Shown: positions 43,274 to 53,035 of the stretch, in pieces
Layout: every line of letters starts with the position of its first letter
How positions within the stretch are numbered: the first letter of the stretch is position 1
Assembly: GCA_963676095.1 (NCBI GenBank)
Contig: OY781040.1
Coordinates: 372,001 to 436,000, forward strand
Direction: 5' to 3'
DNA: 64,000 nt
DNA from: G963676095 sp963676095
GTDB taxonomy: Bacteria; Bacteroidota; Bacteroidia; Bacteroidales; Prolixibacteraceae
Translations under genes and position numbers: made by a program
Notes under the pieces: model-generated
Databases searched by the model: none
The model's input: the letters and a program-made list of their open reading frames with translations, nothing else
Told to the model about the DNA's origin: nothing

Positions 43274-43294
43274 AAATAAGAACTATTCTTATTT
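43274..43294 (-). promoter_or_regulatory. PerR/Fur-type operator
   Basis: 21-bp perfect palindrome AAATAAGAA-CTA-TTCTTATTT, centred about 14 bp downstream of the predicted start site of the perR operon. Position and symmetry fit autorepression by a Fur-family protein. Confidence 0.75.
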
Positions 43295-43304
43295 GATAAG
43301 AAAT

Positions 43305-43335
43305 CAAAATTAAGCAATAAAATTGACTTATCAAA
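43305..43335 (-). promoter_or_regulatory. Promoter of the perR-dps-ahpC operon
   Basis: Minus-strand TTTG (43335-43332), a 19-bp spacer, then TAATTTTG (43312-43305). The insertion sequence begins 40 bp upstream of the -33 element and leaves it intact. Confidence 0.75.
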
Positions 43336-43466
43336 ATAAATTTTGATTTTTAACCGTAACTTATTTTACAAATTCAGAACTCCTGACCTGAGAAATATGA
43401 ATCAAATAGTTAATGGATTTGGATCGTAAAAGATGAAGTCGCATTTTTACAGGAAAAAATACGGTT

Positions 43467-43943
43467 ATGCAAATGCAGCTTCCCATTTTCCCGGCATCGA
43501 CCAAACTGGTGAATTCGAACGTTGGATTCTTTGAGAAAGACGATTTTGTCTATTACCTGCATAATGGATCACCCATTTTCTGCCATGATAAGAATGACCT
43601 GAACAGCTACCGTTATATTTTGGCCAATATGGTCGTGAGCCGGTTATGCAGCCCCACGGAGTTGGCCAAAGCCTTAGGGGTAAGTAACCGGAATATCCAG
43701 CGTTATGCCAGGACCTTACGGGAAAAAGGGACGGATTGGTTTTTCCACAAACAAGGCAAGCATGGGGATGCTCATAAGCTGACCGATGAAGTGTTAAGGA
43801 CAGTTCAGCAGATGCTTGACCGGTATGAGCCGGTAGCCAGGGTAGCCAGGGAGTTGGGGGTTACCGAAGGAGCGTTGCGTTACCACATCAGGCAAGGGAC
43901 CATTAAAAAAAAGAGCCGCCCGGAGGGATATCCCCGGCTTTGA
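43467..43943 (+). CDS. IS-encoded helix-turn-helix protein (orfA)
   Basis: 158 residues. Two helix-turn-helix-like segments are visible: CSPTELAKALGVSNRNIQRYARTLREKG (about 65-92) and YEPVARVARELGVTEGALRYHIRQG (about 119-143). This is typical of the DNA-binding subunit of a two-gene transposase. It ends in the TGA that overlaps the TTG start of the transposase gene, so expression of the two is probably coupled. Confidence 0.8.
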   Translation: MQMQLPIFPASTKLVNSNVGFFEKDDFVYYLHNGSPIFCHDKNDLNSYRYILANMVVSRLCSPTELAKALGVSNRNIQRYARTLREKGTDWFFHKQGKHGDAHKLTDEVLRTVQQMLDRYEPVARVARELGVTEGALRYHIRQGTIKKKSRPEGYPRL

Positions 43944-45673
43944 GTTTACCCTCCCATCGCAACCATCTGGATCTGCTTGCCGGTGAACTAATGGGTATGG
44001 GGGCAACAAGAACAGAAGAACGGGAGATGGCTGTTCAACACCAAATAGATACCACCCCGATATATTTTGAAGCTTGTGAAAGTGTCCCCGAAGCAGGGGT
44101 ACTGCTGCTGTTACCCTTTCTGGAAGAAACCGGCCTGTTTAGTTTCAGGGAGCACTACCAAGAACTGGATCCGGGCTATTATTACCTGGATTTTATCGTT
44201 TTATTTTTGGCTTTCATGTATTTGCGCAGGATCAAAAACCCCGAGCAGTTAAAGCACCACAGTCCCGGTGAATTTGGCAAGATCATGGGCCTGGACCGGG
44301 TACCGGAAGCCAAATGCTTACGGGGTAAATTAAAAGAGATCTGCACCCAGGGGCACACCCGGGATTGGAACATGGAATTGGCCGGCAAGTGGTCATGTGC
44401 AGAAGAAAACGAGTTTTATTACATTGACGGGCATGTTCAGGTTTACACCGGATACCAGGCCCGCCTGGGAAAGAAACATGTATCCAGGCAAAAGCTTTGC
44501 CTGCCGGGGATGCAGGAATTTTGGGTAAATAACTCCCGGGGGATGCCTTATTTCTATGTCACCGGGCAGGTGAATGAGAAGTTACTGGAGATGCTGGACG
44601 GGGCCATTATCCCCGCGTTACTGGAACAGATGCCGTGCAAATATACCCCGGAAGAATTGGAGCAGGACCCTGACCTGCCCCGGTTAACCCTTGTTTTCGA
44701 CCGGGAAGCATACAGCCCTGAGTTTTTTAAAAAAATATGGGATGATTACCGCATTGCCGTGATCACTTACCGCAAAGCAGTGAAAGATTGCTGGGATGAA
44801 AATGACTTTTCCCCTTACACCATTGATATCGAAGGTAATCCAAACACCATGATGCTGGAAGAAAAACCGGTGGTATTGAACGGGGTACCCATGCGGGAAG
44901 TCAGGAGGTTATCGGATGGGCACCAAACCAGCGTGATCACTACCAACAAAAAATTGTCGGTCTTGCTGATTGCCCTTTACATGTTTGCCCGCTGGAGCCA
45001 GGAAAATTTTTTCAAGTACATGAGACAAGACTACGACTTTGACCGGATCATGCAATACACAGTAGAACAGATCGATCAGGAGATGGTGGTAAACAATCCT
45101 GAGTACAATAATATCACCTGCAAAATCGGTAAGTTAAGGGAAAAGATCAGCCGCCGCAAAGCCCTTCTGTTTGAGTTGATCGAAGATCACCTGGAAGAAG
45201 ACCTGGATCACTCGGGCAAATACCAGCAAAGACAGGGCAAAGTCCGCGAGGAACTCCGGGAACTGGAAAATCTGGAAAAAGAATGGCTGGAGAAAAGAAG
45301 CCGGATCCCAAGCCGGATCAAAATCAGGGAAATGCCCCAAGAGATCCGCTACGCCAAATTGCATACCGAAAGTAAGCGTTTCCAGAACATCATCAAGATG
45401 ATCTGTTACCGGGCCGAAACTTCTTTTGCCAACCTGCTCTCCCCTGGCTTTAAAAGAAGCGTCGATGAAAAACGAACCCTGGTAAAAAGTATGATCAAGT
45501 CACCGGCAGACATCATCCCGGATGCGCAAAATAACAAACTGACCGTAAAAATCTATAGCCAGTCAACCAGCAGAATGAATGCTGCCCTTCAGAAAGTAAT
45601 CCAACAAATCAACGCCTGTCAGACAAAATATCCCGGGACTAACCTGGTGCTTAACTTTGAAATCGCGACATGA
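43940..45673 (+). CDS. IS-encoded DDE transposase (orfB)
   Basis: 577 residues if initiated at the TTG overlapping the orfA stop; the first in-frame ATG is at 43991. A DDE triad can be proposed: Asp163 in EFYYIDGHVQVY, Asp254 in LTLVFDREAYSP and Glu355 in ARWSQENFFKYM, with IS4/IS1634-like spacing and the RWxxENFFKYM context. A charged coiled-coil region (about 395-460) and a conserved C-terminus follow. The family name is uncertain, but the transposase call is supported by the flanking inverted repeats and target duplication. Confidence 0.85.
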   Translation: MSLPSHRNHLDLLAGELMGMGATRTEEREMAVQHQIDTTPIYFEACESVPEAGVLLLLPFLEETGLFSFREHYQELDPGYYYLDFIVLFLAFMYLRRIKNPEQLKHHSPGEFGKIMGLDRVPEAKCLRGKLKEICTQGHTRDWNMELAGKWSCAEENEFYYIDGHVQVYTGYQARLGKKHVSRQKLCLPGMQEFWVNNSRGMPYFYVTGQVNEKLLEMLDGAIIPALLEQMPCKYTPEELEQDPDLPRLTLVFDREAYSPEFFKKIWDDYRIAVITYRKAVKDCWDENDFSPYTIDIEGNPNTMMLEEKPVVLNGVPMREVRRLSDGHQTSVITTNKKLSVLLIALYMFARWSQENFFKYMRQDYDFDRIMQYTVEQIDQEMVVNNPEYNNITCKIGKLREKISRRKALLFELIEDHLEEDLDHSGKYQQRQGKVREELRELENLEKEWLEKRSRIPSRIKIREMPQEIRYAKLHTESKRFQNIIKMICYRAETSFANLLSPGFKRSVDEKRTLVKSMIKSPADIIPDAQNNKLTVKIYSQSTSRMNAALQKVIQQINACQTKYPGTNLVLNFEIAT

Positions 45674-45775
45674 ATTTTACGTCAGGTCAGGAGTTCTGAA
45701 ATTCTGTTATACCCTCTGAGTAATATCAGGCAGAATAAAGATTTAATCTAAAAAATAAACAGGCTCCCAGTAATA

Positions 45776-47725
45776 TCAAATCTTTTTCAATAAAATTGTT
45801 TTTTTATTAAAGTCAGCTGAAGCATTAATCACATCCCGAAATTCATTATACCGGTTTGCCGGATAGCTTTCATCAGTATAATATTCATTCGAGATAACGA
45901 TTAGCAAGTCTCCTTCGATACGGGCCTGTGAAGTAAACAAGCAACTGATTTTATCCCCATTTTTCATGGCTACATCCATGTTTATGCCTTCCGGATTTGC
46001 TACAGTATATCCTTGTGGTATGTGGAAGACGATTCTACGGAAATAGCTATGGAGTATTCCTACTGATACAGGAAGCCTTCTGGATTTTTCCTGATAAAGT
46101 TCCGCCTGTTTCCCTATTGTTTCCCCGATATGGATTAAAAAATCATTACCTGCGTTTTCAACCAATCCGTGTGACAACATTGTAATGTCCCATATTATTG
46201 GATTAATGCCGATATCGTTCCGCTCATCATTTCTGACTGATAACGAACTGATCTCTGAATCCTGGTTCCCCATCCTGATAAAATGGCCGGTCACTTCTTT
46301 CTTTTTCTCCCCGGTCAGGTTCGGGAAAAGGCTTTGAAATCCCCTGGCCAGTTCCCCTGTAACCTCACGGTGTATCTTTGCCTGAATATCGGCCTGATCA
46401 TCGGTTAAACTTACATCAATAAAAAGAGAATCCGTATTGCATGAATTATTAAGGACAGGTATTTTCCGGACACAATAAGCCAATACAAAATCATTGTTGT
46501 AACTTACCGGATGCATAAAAAGGCCGTATTCTCCCTGATATTCGACAGGAATAAGCCCAAGGCGGTAGTCAATATCATCAGAAATTAAATATTTATCGAT
46601 ATCAGGGAAATAAATCAGGTAATTATTCAAAAAATTAAGGCAGTTAAAGTCCGGATCAAATGGCCGGGTAATATTATTGCCGGTTTCAACAAATTCAAAG
46701 TCGATATTTCCAGACAGCAGGATGCCTGTAAAAAGTTTTGTTGCCACCGCATTATTTGCCTGCTTCAGGGTAATTACTTTATCCAGATCTTTTTGATAGG
46801 GGACCTCCTTTTTTATACTAATATTGGTTTTTATCCAGTTTTCTACCGCCCTGATTTTCTGCTCAGGACTGCCTTTTTCAGGGGCTATCTGACGAAACAG
46901 GGAAAGGGCGGCCGCTTTGTCATCTTTCGAAAGACCGTATATGTTATTGCAGATATTTTCACAACCATTTTTCCATGCGTACTTTCGCAAAACCGAATTA
47001 TAATGATTATACGAAAAAGTATATTCGAACCTCATCAGATTGGCCTTGTAGCTGGCATATCGTTCCTCTTCCAGCGAAGGAATATATGAGATAAACGCTT
47101 TTTTATATGTTCTCTCCGGATTTGACGTATCTGTCGTAAACAAAGGAATTCCATTATAACCTTTTACGATATATTCGACTTTCGACGGATAGGCAAAAAT
47201 GATTTCGACATTACATTTAGGAACCTGGCTCTGAATATAATATCCGGAATAGGGATCAAATTTCTTACGGAGCACATAAAAATATTCAATTTGTCCCCCC
47301 ACCTCTGCACCTTCAATGGCAAATGTTTTATAATCTCCCTTATTGTCAAGATTAGAGATCTCCTTAATACTCTCTTTCGGCAACACCGTAATGGTTCCGT
47401 CAGGAGAAATAAACCGGGCCTGAATATTGATTATTTCGATCACATTATCCAAAGAAATATAAATCCGGTTGTAACTGGCCAGGCCTTCGTGAGAACCGAC
47501 CTTTACTTTTTGATGGTAGACGAATATTTCTTCGAAATAGTTCTCCGCGTTCAGGTATGTTTCAAATATGCGACGTTCAAGCATAACTGCAGCACCATTG
47601 ACACACTTGATCGTATCAGCGTTTTGAGCTACAGAAAAAGTATCCCAGTTATAGGATTCGAATTCGGTTTTACCGAAAAGTAAAACCGGGAAAGTTATCA
47701 GTACCAGGAATATTATCTTCTTCAT
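45776..47725 (-). CDS. DUF3857 transglutaminase-like protein lacking the catalytic triad
   Basis: 649 residues with a signal peptide (MKKIIFLVLITFPVLLFG). The N-terminal DUF3857 domain is recognisable (EEIFVYHQKVKVGSHEGLASYNRIYISLDNVIEIINIQARFISPDGTITVLPKESIKEI). In the transglutaminase region (about 290-400) the expected R-x-GDCxxKA is replaced by LKQANNAVATKLFTGIL, and the His and Asp positions by NFLNNYLIYFPD and ISDDIDY. It is therefore probably a non-catalytic, periplasmic paralogue of the gene 46 bp upstream, with which it shares an operon. Confidence 0.8.
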   Translation of the reverse strand: MKKIIFLVLITFPVLLFGKTEFESYNWDTFSVAQNADTIKCVNGAAVMLERRIFETYLNAENYFEEIFVYHQKVKVGSHEGLASYNRIYISLDNVIEIINIQARFISPDGTITVLPKESIKEISNLDNKGDYKTFAIEGAEVGGQIEYFYVLRKKFDPYSGYYIQSQVPKCNVEIIFAYPSKVEYIVKGYNGIPLFTTDTSNPERTYKKAFISYIPSLEEERYASYKANLMRFEYTFSYNHYNSVLRKYAWKNGCENICNNIYGLSKDDKAAALSLFRQIAPEKGSPEQKIRAVENWIKTNISIKKEVPYQKDLDKVITLKQANNAVATKLFTGILLSGNIDFEFVETGNNITRPFDPDFNCLNFLNNYLIYFPDIDKYLISDDIDYRLGLIPVEYQGEYGLFMHPVSYNNDFVLAYCVRKIPVLNNSCNTDSLFIDVSLTDDQADIQAKIHREVTGELARGFQSLFPNLTGEKKKEVTGHFIRMGNQDSEISSLSVRNDERNDIGINPIIWDITMLSHGLVENAGNDFLIHIGETIGKQAELYQEKSRRLPVSVGILHSYFRRIVFHIPQGYTVANPEGINMDVAMKNGDKISCLFTSQARIEGDLLIVISNEYYTDESYPANRYNEFRDVINASADFNKKTILLKKI

Positions 47726-47771
47726 TATTCATATTTTTAATTGCTGACTATTCGATTTCTTTATTAAAAAA

Positions 47772-49736
47772 TCACTTTACCGATAAAATAACCGTTTGCC
47801 GGTAAGCCCGTTGCATGACACTGAGCATTTCCCTGAAATCAGAAATATCTTTCCCCTCAATAAGCAGGGTATTCAAATGGATCCTGGACTCCATATATAC
47901 ATCATGATCAGTCTTCTTATAGGACTGGGAAAAACCAAACAGAGGGTTGTTATACACAACAGGTGCAGGCAGAAAATCGACCTGCATATTCTCTGGAATC
48001 CGTAATTCATAGATGATCCTGTGCTCTCTTTCGAATTCATTTTCAACAGGGAGCGACCTGTCCTCCTTTACCCGGAGTTGGTCTAATTCACGCTCGATAT
48101 TCATGTTGAGATATATCCGGGTTCCTTGCCTGATCAGATAATCCGGCAACTGAAATGAAAAATCTGATTTTATGGGATTATTTACCTGGTTTATGTCGGA
48201 CATCTTCAGTCCGGTAACAGTTAGTTTATCGCTTACTCCTGAAATAACTTTCGGCCAGAATGTCATTTGATCGTGTTCTTCCTTTCGATCCAGTTTTGCA
48301 GCAATTATCATTTTATATTCACCATAAATAGTTGTACTGCCCTTTCCCCTGAGCAGTTCCTTGTCTATTGAAAGATGGATGCTATCGAACTGGGCGTTAC
48401 TTTCCGGACCTGCTACCGGTATTTTATAAAGTTGGAACTTTCCATCTTCTTTTGCGATAATACATTCTTTTCCTTGTATATAAGCAGGAACATCTTCCAT
48501 TTTGTTATAGTGCGTTGTACCATCCAGGATCACAGGTTTTCCTTTATCCCACCAAACCGTTATCATATGATTGGAACAGGCAACAGACGGGAACTCGGAA
48601 TATTTATAAGGCAATTCCCGGGTCCCGACACTTGCCAGGGAAGCTTTTTCCCCGACAGAGCAAATCATTGCTGAAAGCAGGCTTGCCTTATCCTTACAGT
48701 CGCCGTAACGGCGTTTCAGAACAAGGGATGCTTCCCTTGGTACAAAGCCGTGATCGCCATCCTCTATCGCAATATACTTGATGTTGTTTTGTACCCATTT
48801 ATAGATTGCCCTGATCTTTTCCGTGGTACCAGGAATACCACGCGTAACAGAATCGGCCATTTCCTTCACATCAGGTGAAATTGTACTGTTAATCCATCCG
48901 ATCTTTCCATTCATCCATGCATATAAATCATCCAGTGTTCCCATATAATGAACAGTATCTGTACCATTCAGGCAGGAAGCTAAATGTAAAATCAGATGAG
49001 GACGGAGATACCTCATACCGGGAGCCATAAAATCTCGTTCATAAGCTTTGGGCTGATGACTGGTCCATTTATAAGTGATCATCTTCCCCTTTCTTTCCGT
49101 CTTAAACCGGACAGACGACGTGTCGGCACCGAAAAGATGATAACTGATCCTTATATTTTCAGGCACCGTAACTGTCAATTCAGCATTGTCTACAGGAATA
49201 TTCCGACCAAAAAAGAATGTGAGAGGATAATAGGGATCCTTAATATCCATCTCACTGTAGGTACACCTTTTAACCCCTTTTCCTGTCCCCGGAAAATTGA
49301 AGGCATAACAATAAGTATCGTCATAATACAAATCATCATCAAATTCGGCACTCTTATCAAACTTTGGGACTTCAATCCTTTTGTATTTACGTTGTTCCGG
49401 AACCAGGCTATAGGCCTCGAATTTTCTGACCTCCGTCTTTCCGTTAAAGTATTCTTTCGCTTCCGAAATATCAGCCCCGTTTTCTGACAGGATCATGTCA
49501 ACCCCTGTATCCCGGACCCGGAAAAAAGGAACACTGTCTTCACCCGGGACAATAACAATATCCCGTTTCTGTAAAACAGAGACGATCACGTCATCCGGAT
49601 ATTTTGCCTTCAGGCTACTGAACTCAGCAGCCGGGTCAGCTGATTTCGGATTTGCCATGAACGATTGCAGACCTAAAACAAACAACAGTCCGGCAATCCA
49701 AATGGAATTTCTATTTAATCTCATAGAGTTCATCAT
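47772..49736 (-). CDS. DUF3857 transglutaminase-family protein, catalytic triad present
   Basis: 654 residues from the ATG at 49736 (MMNSMRLNRNSIWIAGLLFVLGLQSFMA, a signal peptide); other starts lie within 45 bases either way. DUF3857 spans about 50-250. The transglutaminase core has the catalytic Cys at about 347 in RRYGDCKDKASLLSAM, His in ACSNHMITVWW and Asp in VILDGTTHY. These papain-like domains can cross-link, deamidate or cleave proteins; the substrate is unknown. Its start overlaps the end of the MORN-repeat gene, and the inactive paralogue follows, so the three are one transcription unit. Confidence 0.85.
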   Translation of the reverse strand: MMNSMRLNRNSIWIAGLLFVLGLQSFMANPKSADPAAEFSSLKAKYPDDVIVSVLQKRDIVIVPGEDSVPFFRVRDTGVDMILSENGADISEAKEYFNGKTEVRKFEAYSLVPEQRKYKRIEVPKFDKSAEFDDDLYYDDTYCYAFNFPGTGKGVKRCTYSEMDIKDPYYPLTFFFGRNIPVDNAELTVTVPENIRISYHLFGADTSSVRFKTERKGKMITYKWTSHQPKAYERDFMAPGMRYLRPHLILHLASCLNGTDTVHYMGTLDDLYAWMNGKIGWINSTISPDVKEMADSVTRGIPGTTEKIRAIYKWVQNNIKYIAIEDGDHGFVPREASLVLKRRYGDCKDKASLLSAMICSVGEKASLASVGTRELPYKYSEFPSVACSNHMITVWWDKGKPVILDGTTHYNKMEDVPAYIQGKECIIAKEDGKFQLYKIPVAGPESNAQFDSIHLSIDKELLRGKGSTTIYGEYKMIIAAKLDRKEEHDQMTFWPKVISGVSDKLTVTGLKMSDINQVNNPIKSDFSFQLPDYLIRQGTRIYLNMNIERELDQLRVKEDRSLPVENEFEREHRIIYELRIPENMQVDFLPAPVVYNNPLFGFSQSYKKTDHDVYMESRIHLNTLLIEGKDISDFREMLSVMQRAYRQTVILSVK

Positions 49737-52700
49737 TTGCATAAAAAAGAGTTTCCTTTTGGTTACCGCCCTCATCATAAACCAACCATTCTCCCTGCTT
49801 TTTATTTGCCAGGTAGTTGCCTTCCATCTTCCTGGTCCCGTTTGGATAATACGAAATATAATGCCCGTCTTTATCTCCGTTTTTCCAGTCGCACGACTCT
49901 TTCATATCCCCGTTTTCATAGTAATAAGTTGCAGTGCCTTCCCTGTAATCATTTACAAAGTTTAACTCACGGAGGAGTTTACCATTTGAATAGAAAATGG
50001 AATATTTACCGTTGAATATCCCTCCGTTGAAAGGCAACAGGGCAGCAACCTTACCATCCTTAAAATAGCAAGTAATCGTAGCGGTTGACTTATCGACCTG
50101 CTCATTGGAGTGAAGCTTGCCCTGTTTGTCGATATAGGAAACAGAACAAATTTCGTCATCCCTGTATCCCAAACTGAACATCCAGGTACTGTCAGGTGCA
50201 AAGCAATCGGAATTTCCTTCCCTTAAGCCATCTTCATTATAAAATGATCGGAATAAATGGCCGTTGGGATGGAACTCCCGGTACAATCCATTATTCTCAT
50301 TCATTTGAAACGGACTGGAAAAAATCAGTTTCCCGCTTTCATATTCAAGCCAATCGCCTTGCAGGTTATCCATACAGTAATCCCTGGAACGGACCGGCTC
50401 TCCGTTATAGTCCCATTCCCTGGCCTTACCATCTGCATTTCCGTAAATAAAATTTTGAGTGCTTTTTATCTGCCCGTTTGGGAAATAGTACTCCTGCACC
50501 CCATTGTTTCTGCGGTCGCATACATACAGTTTTGCCCTTACTTTTCCATTTGGGAAATGAAGTGTAAACCCGACAGAATCATACGGAAAATTCAAGTCAT
50601 CCGTAAGTTTCCCCTGATCATTATAGTACTTTATCCTGATCTGTTCTCCATCCGCATTAAATAATTCTTCTGTTGTTATTTTCCCTGCAGGGGAATAGCC
50701 AATCCTTCGTCCCGTCAGCTTCCCGCCGGAATAACAGGAACGGCTTTCAACAGAATCGTTGCTATAATAACTTGTCCATTCACCAGTGGGTCCTTCCGCA
50801 TTATAATAACCAACCAACGAGACCTGCCCGCTACTGAAATACCGGCTCACTTTCCCAATGATTTTACCGCTGTCGCAAACATAAACCAACCGGGGATTTC
50901 CATTCGTGTAATAATACTTTTGCTGCCCGTTCTGGGCTCCTTTTGACCAACTTTCTTCGCTGGTCAGCTGCCCCAGAACGTTGAAGCCTTTCCAGATCCC
51001 TTCCCTCAAACCACATACAAACTTTCCTTCGGTTTTCAAAACTCCTTCAGGATAGAAAAATCTGTAATCAAACACACTATCCATCTCATCAGCGGCATAA
51101 AGTTTTTCTCCGGAAATACTGAAACAGTCAATATGCTTCATTCTGCCTTCGTCCATAACAATACTGCTTTGTACTTTCCCATCCGGAAAATAAAATATCT
51201 GAGTCCCGTCAGGCTTACCATCCCGGTATCCGGATATTTGTATGGATAATTTCCCTTCCCGGTTGAATTCGGAATAGCTACCAACGGAATTTCCTTTTTC
51301 ATCGCATGTACCTTCCGCACTTTTGATCCCGTTAGGATAATAGGAAGTCCACTTCCCTGCCTGTTCATTGTTGCTATAATTCCCCTCCCACTCACGCTTC
51401 CCGTTGGCATACCATTTTTTGTATATACCATTCAGCAAGCTATCTGAATACGCTGCCTCAGTCTTTTTATTTCCATTGAGCCATTTCTCTGTCATAGTCC
51501 CTTCACGCTTATTATTGATGAAAGGCACTTCGCTGCTGAAGCCATTTATATAATCAACGGAAACTGAGTTTCCCTCAACCGTTCCGTTTTTGTATGTCTG
51601 CCTGGAGATAAGCTTTCCTGCCGAATTAAATTTCTCTTCAATGCCATCCGGAATATCATTCTTACGAGGATAAATTCCAGAAGTAACCCCATTGGGATAA
51701 TAAGTGTAATTCATTCCATCCAACTTGTCTTCCCTGAAGTTTAACTTTTGCCAGAGTTTCCCGTCAGGCCAATAAAGCAAGGATTCTCCTTCCTTCAGGT
51801 TGTTCCGGTAATTGACCTCCTGGCTGATTGTCCCAGTTTCACTTACAAAATACCACATCCCTTCCCTGGAGGGCTGGGCCAAACCGATCAACTTACCGAC
51901 ACTTTCAAGGCCCCCGTTATCGTTATAATGAAATATTCTATGATGTTCAGCCTCTTTTGCCGTTGAAAAGCCATATTCCTTCCACGATTCAATGGTTTTC
52001 CGCGCATAATCGACAAACTTATCAATTACACCCGGGCTCTTCTGCAACCATTCACTAACTTTCTTATTATCAACACCCTTAAATATATAATAGATATAAG
52101 TTTCAAATTCGTTATTATCAAACAACTGTCTGAAAAAACGCACATAAAACTGATTATAGAAGGTAGTATCATTTTCATCAAAACCCATTTCCCGGAAAAG
52201 TAAATACGATTGCCTGCATATAAGGTAATCCAATTTATAACCATACTGGAAGTCAGGTCGGAATGCTATCTCCGCATTAAGCAAACCGGTAAGGTCATCC
52301 CACTTTTTATGCGCAAAATTTCCGGGATATTGATAAAGATAGCTTTTCTGCAAAGAATCAATCTGTCCGGTAATCGTGTTTTCAAAAAGTCTGATGTTAT
52401 CAATCCCCGGATTCATCAGAATCCCCATATTATAGGCAAGATATGCCTGCGCTGTGCGTCCCATTATATAGTTAATGCGGGCCAGCGCCATATGTGAAGA
52501 AGTATGATATGGATTGATATACAATCCCCTTATCAACAACTCTTCCGCCTTTTGGAGGTCCCCGTTATTCAAATAGCAAATAGCAAGATTGTAAATCAGG
52601 CTTTGATTGTACGGGCATATCTTATCCAGCCTGACAAGCCAGTCGATCGCTTCTTCTCTCCTGTCAGCTTCATCAAGAAGGCTTCCTTTTAGTATACAAA

Positions 52701-53001
52701 ATTGAATGTCTGACGGGTCCAGATCCAGTGCCTCCTGGCATTTCTGTATCGCCATCTGATAATTGCCCAAATTGTCGTATGAAAGAGCCATCTCATAACA
52801 GGCTAATACATATGACGGATCGCATGCGTTGACTTTCAGATAAGTGCTGACCGCCTCTTCATATTTACCATTGTCGAATAATTCTATTCCCTGATGGATT
52901 ATATCGTCTCCGGAAGGAGGGATAGAATCAAGACGCTCTTGTGCCCGGATATTTATTATTCCATAAAATAAGAATAACAGAAAGAAGATATTTTTTTTCA
53001 T
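49711..53001 (-). CDS. Secreted TPR and MORN_2-repeat protein (YwqK-like repeats)
   Basis: 1096 residues. Signal peptide MKKNIFFLLFLFYGIINIRAQ. Residues about 30-210 form TPR repeats (GIELFDNGKYEEAVSTYLKVNACDPSYVLACYEMALSYDNLGNYQMAIQKCQEALDLDPSD). From about 375 to the end are more than 25 MORN_2 repeats of 20-24 residues, for example YYPNGTRKMEGNYLANKKQGEWLVY. The last repeat is followed by only 15 residues. MORN_2 repeats are annotated as YwqK-type antitoxin repeats, but a signal peptide and this length point to an envelope scaffold. It heads the operon with the two DUF3857 proteins. A TAAATTTG box at 53035-53028 may be its promoter. Confidence 0.85.
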   Translation of the reverse strand: MKKNIFFLLFLFYGIINIRAQERLDSIPPSGDDIIHQGIELFDNGKYEEAVSTYLKVNACDPSYVLACYEMALSYDNLGNYQMAIQKCQEALDLDPSDIQFCILKGSLLDEADRREEAIDWLVRLDKICPYNQSLIYNLAICYLNNGDLQKAEELLIRGLYINPYHTSSHMALARINYIMGRTAQAYLAYNMGILMNPGIDNIRLFENTITGQIDSLQKSYLYQYPGNFAHKKWDDLTGLLNAEIAFRPDFQYGYKLDYLICRQSYLLFREMGFDENDTTFYNQFYVRFFRQLFDNNEFETYIYYIFKGVDNKKVSEWLQKSPGVIDKFVDYARKTIESWKEYGFSTAKEAEHHRIFHYNDNGGLESVGKLIGLAQPSREGMWYFVSETGTISQEVNYRNNLKEGESLLYWPDGKLWQKLNFREDKLDGMNYTYYPNGVTSGIYPRKNDIPDGIEEKFNSAGKLISRQTYKNGTVEGNSVSVDYINGFSSEVPFINNKREGTMTEKWLNGNKKTEAAYSDSLLNGIYKKWYANGKREWEGNYSNNEQAGKWTSYYPNGIKSAEGTCDEKGNSVGSYSEFNREGKLSIQISGYRDGKPDGTQIFYFPDGKVQSSIVMDEGRMKHIDCFSISGEKLYAADEMDSVFDYRFFYPEGVLKTEGKFVCGLREGIWKGFNVLGQLTSEESWSKGAQNGQQKYYYTNGNPRLVYVCDSGKIIGKVSRYFSSGQVSLVGYYNAEGPTGEWTSYYSNDSVESRSCYSGGKLTGRRIGYSPAGKITTEELFNADGEQIRIKYYNDQGKLTDDLNFPYDSVGFTLHFPNGKVRAKLYVCDRRNNGVQEYYFPNGQIKSTQNFIYGNADGKAREWDYNGEPVRSRDYCMDNLQGDWLEYESGKLIFSSPFQMNENNGLYREFHPNGHLFRSFYNEDGLREGNSDCFAPDSTWMFSLGYRDDEICSVSYIDKQGKLHSNEQVDKSTATITCYFKDGKVAALLPFNGGIFNGKYSIFYSNGKLLRELNFVNDYREGTATYYYENGDMKESCDWKNGDKDGHYISYYPNGTRKMEGNYLANKKQGEWLVYDEGGNQKETLFYANDELYEIK

Positions 53002-53035
53002 AAATTTGAGATAGGTCTTTATCCTATCAAATTTA

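Larger units (their letters stand above)
43375..45698 (+). mobile_element. Complete two-gene insertion sequence with 5-bp target duplication
   Basis: Perfect 17-bp terminal inverted repeats CAGAACTCCTGACCTGA (43375-43391 and, inverted, 45682-45698). The flanking AAATT is duplicated at 43370-43374 and 45699-45703. Total length 2324 bp. It encodes a helix-turn-helix protein and a DDE transposase whose frames overlap by 4 bp. Intact ends, target duplication and open frames indicate a recent, potentially active insertion. I cannot assign the IS family with certainty. Confidence 0.93.

Noticed and set aside
49711..53001. YwqK-type antitoxin of a toxin-antitoxin system
   Set aside because: The protein has a signal peptide, TPRs and is over 1000 residues, and no toxin gene is adjacent; only the repeat type is shared.
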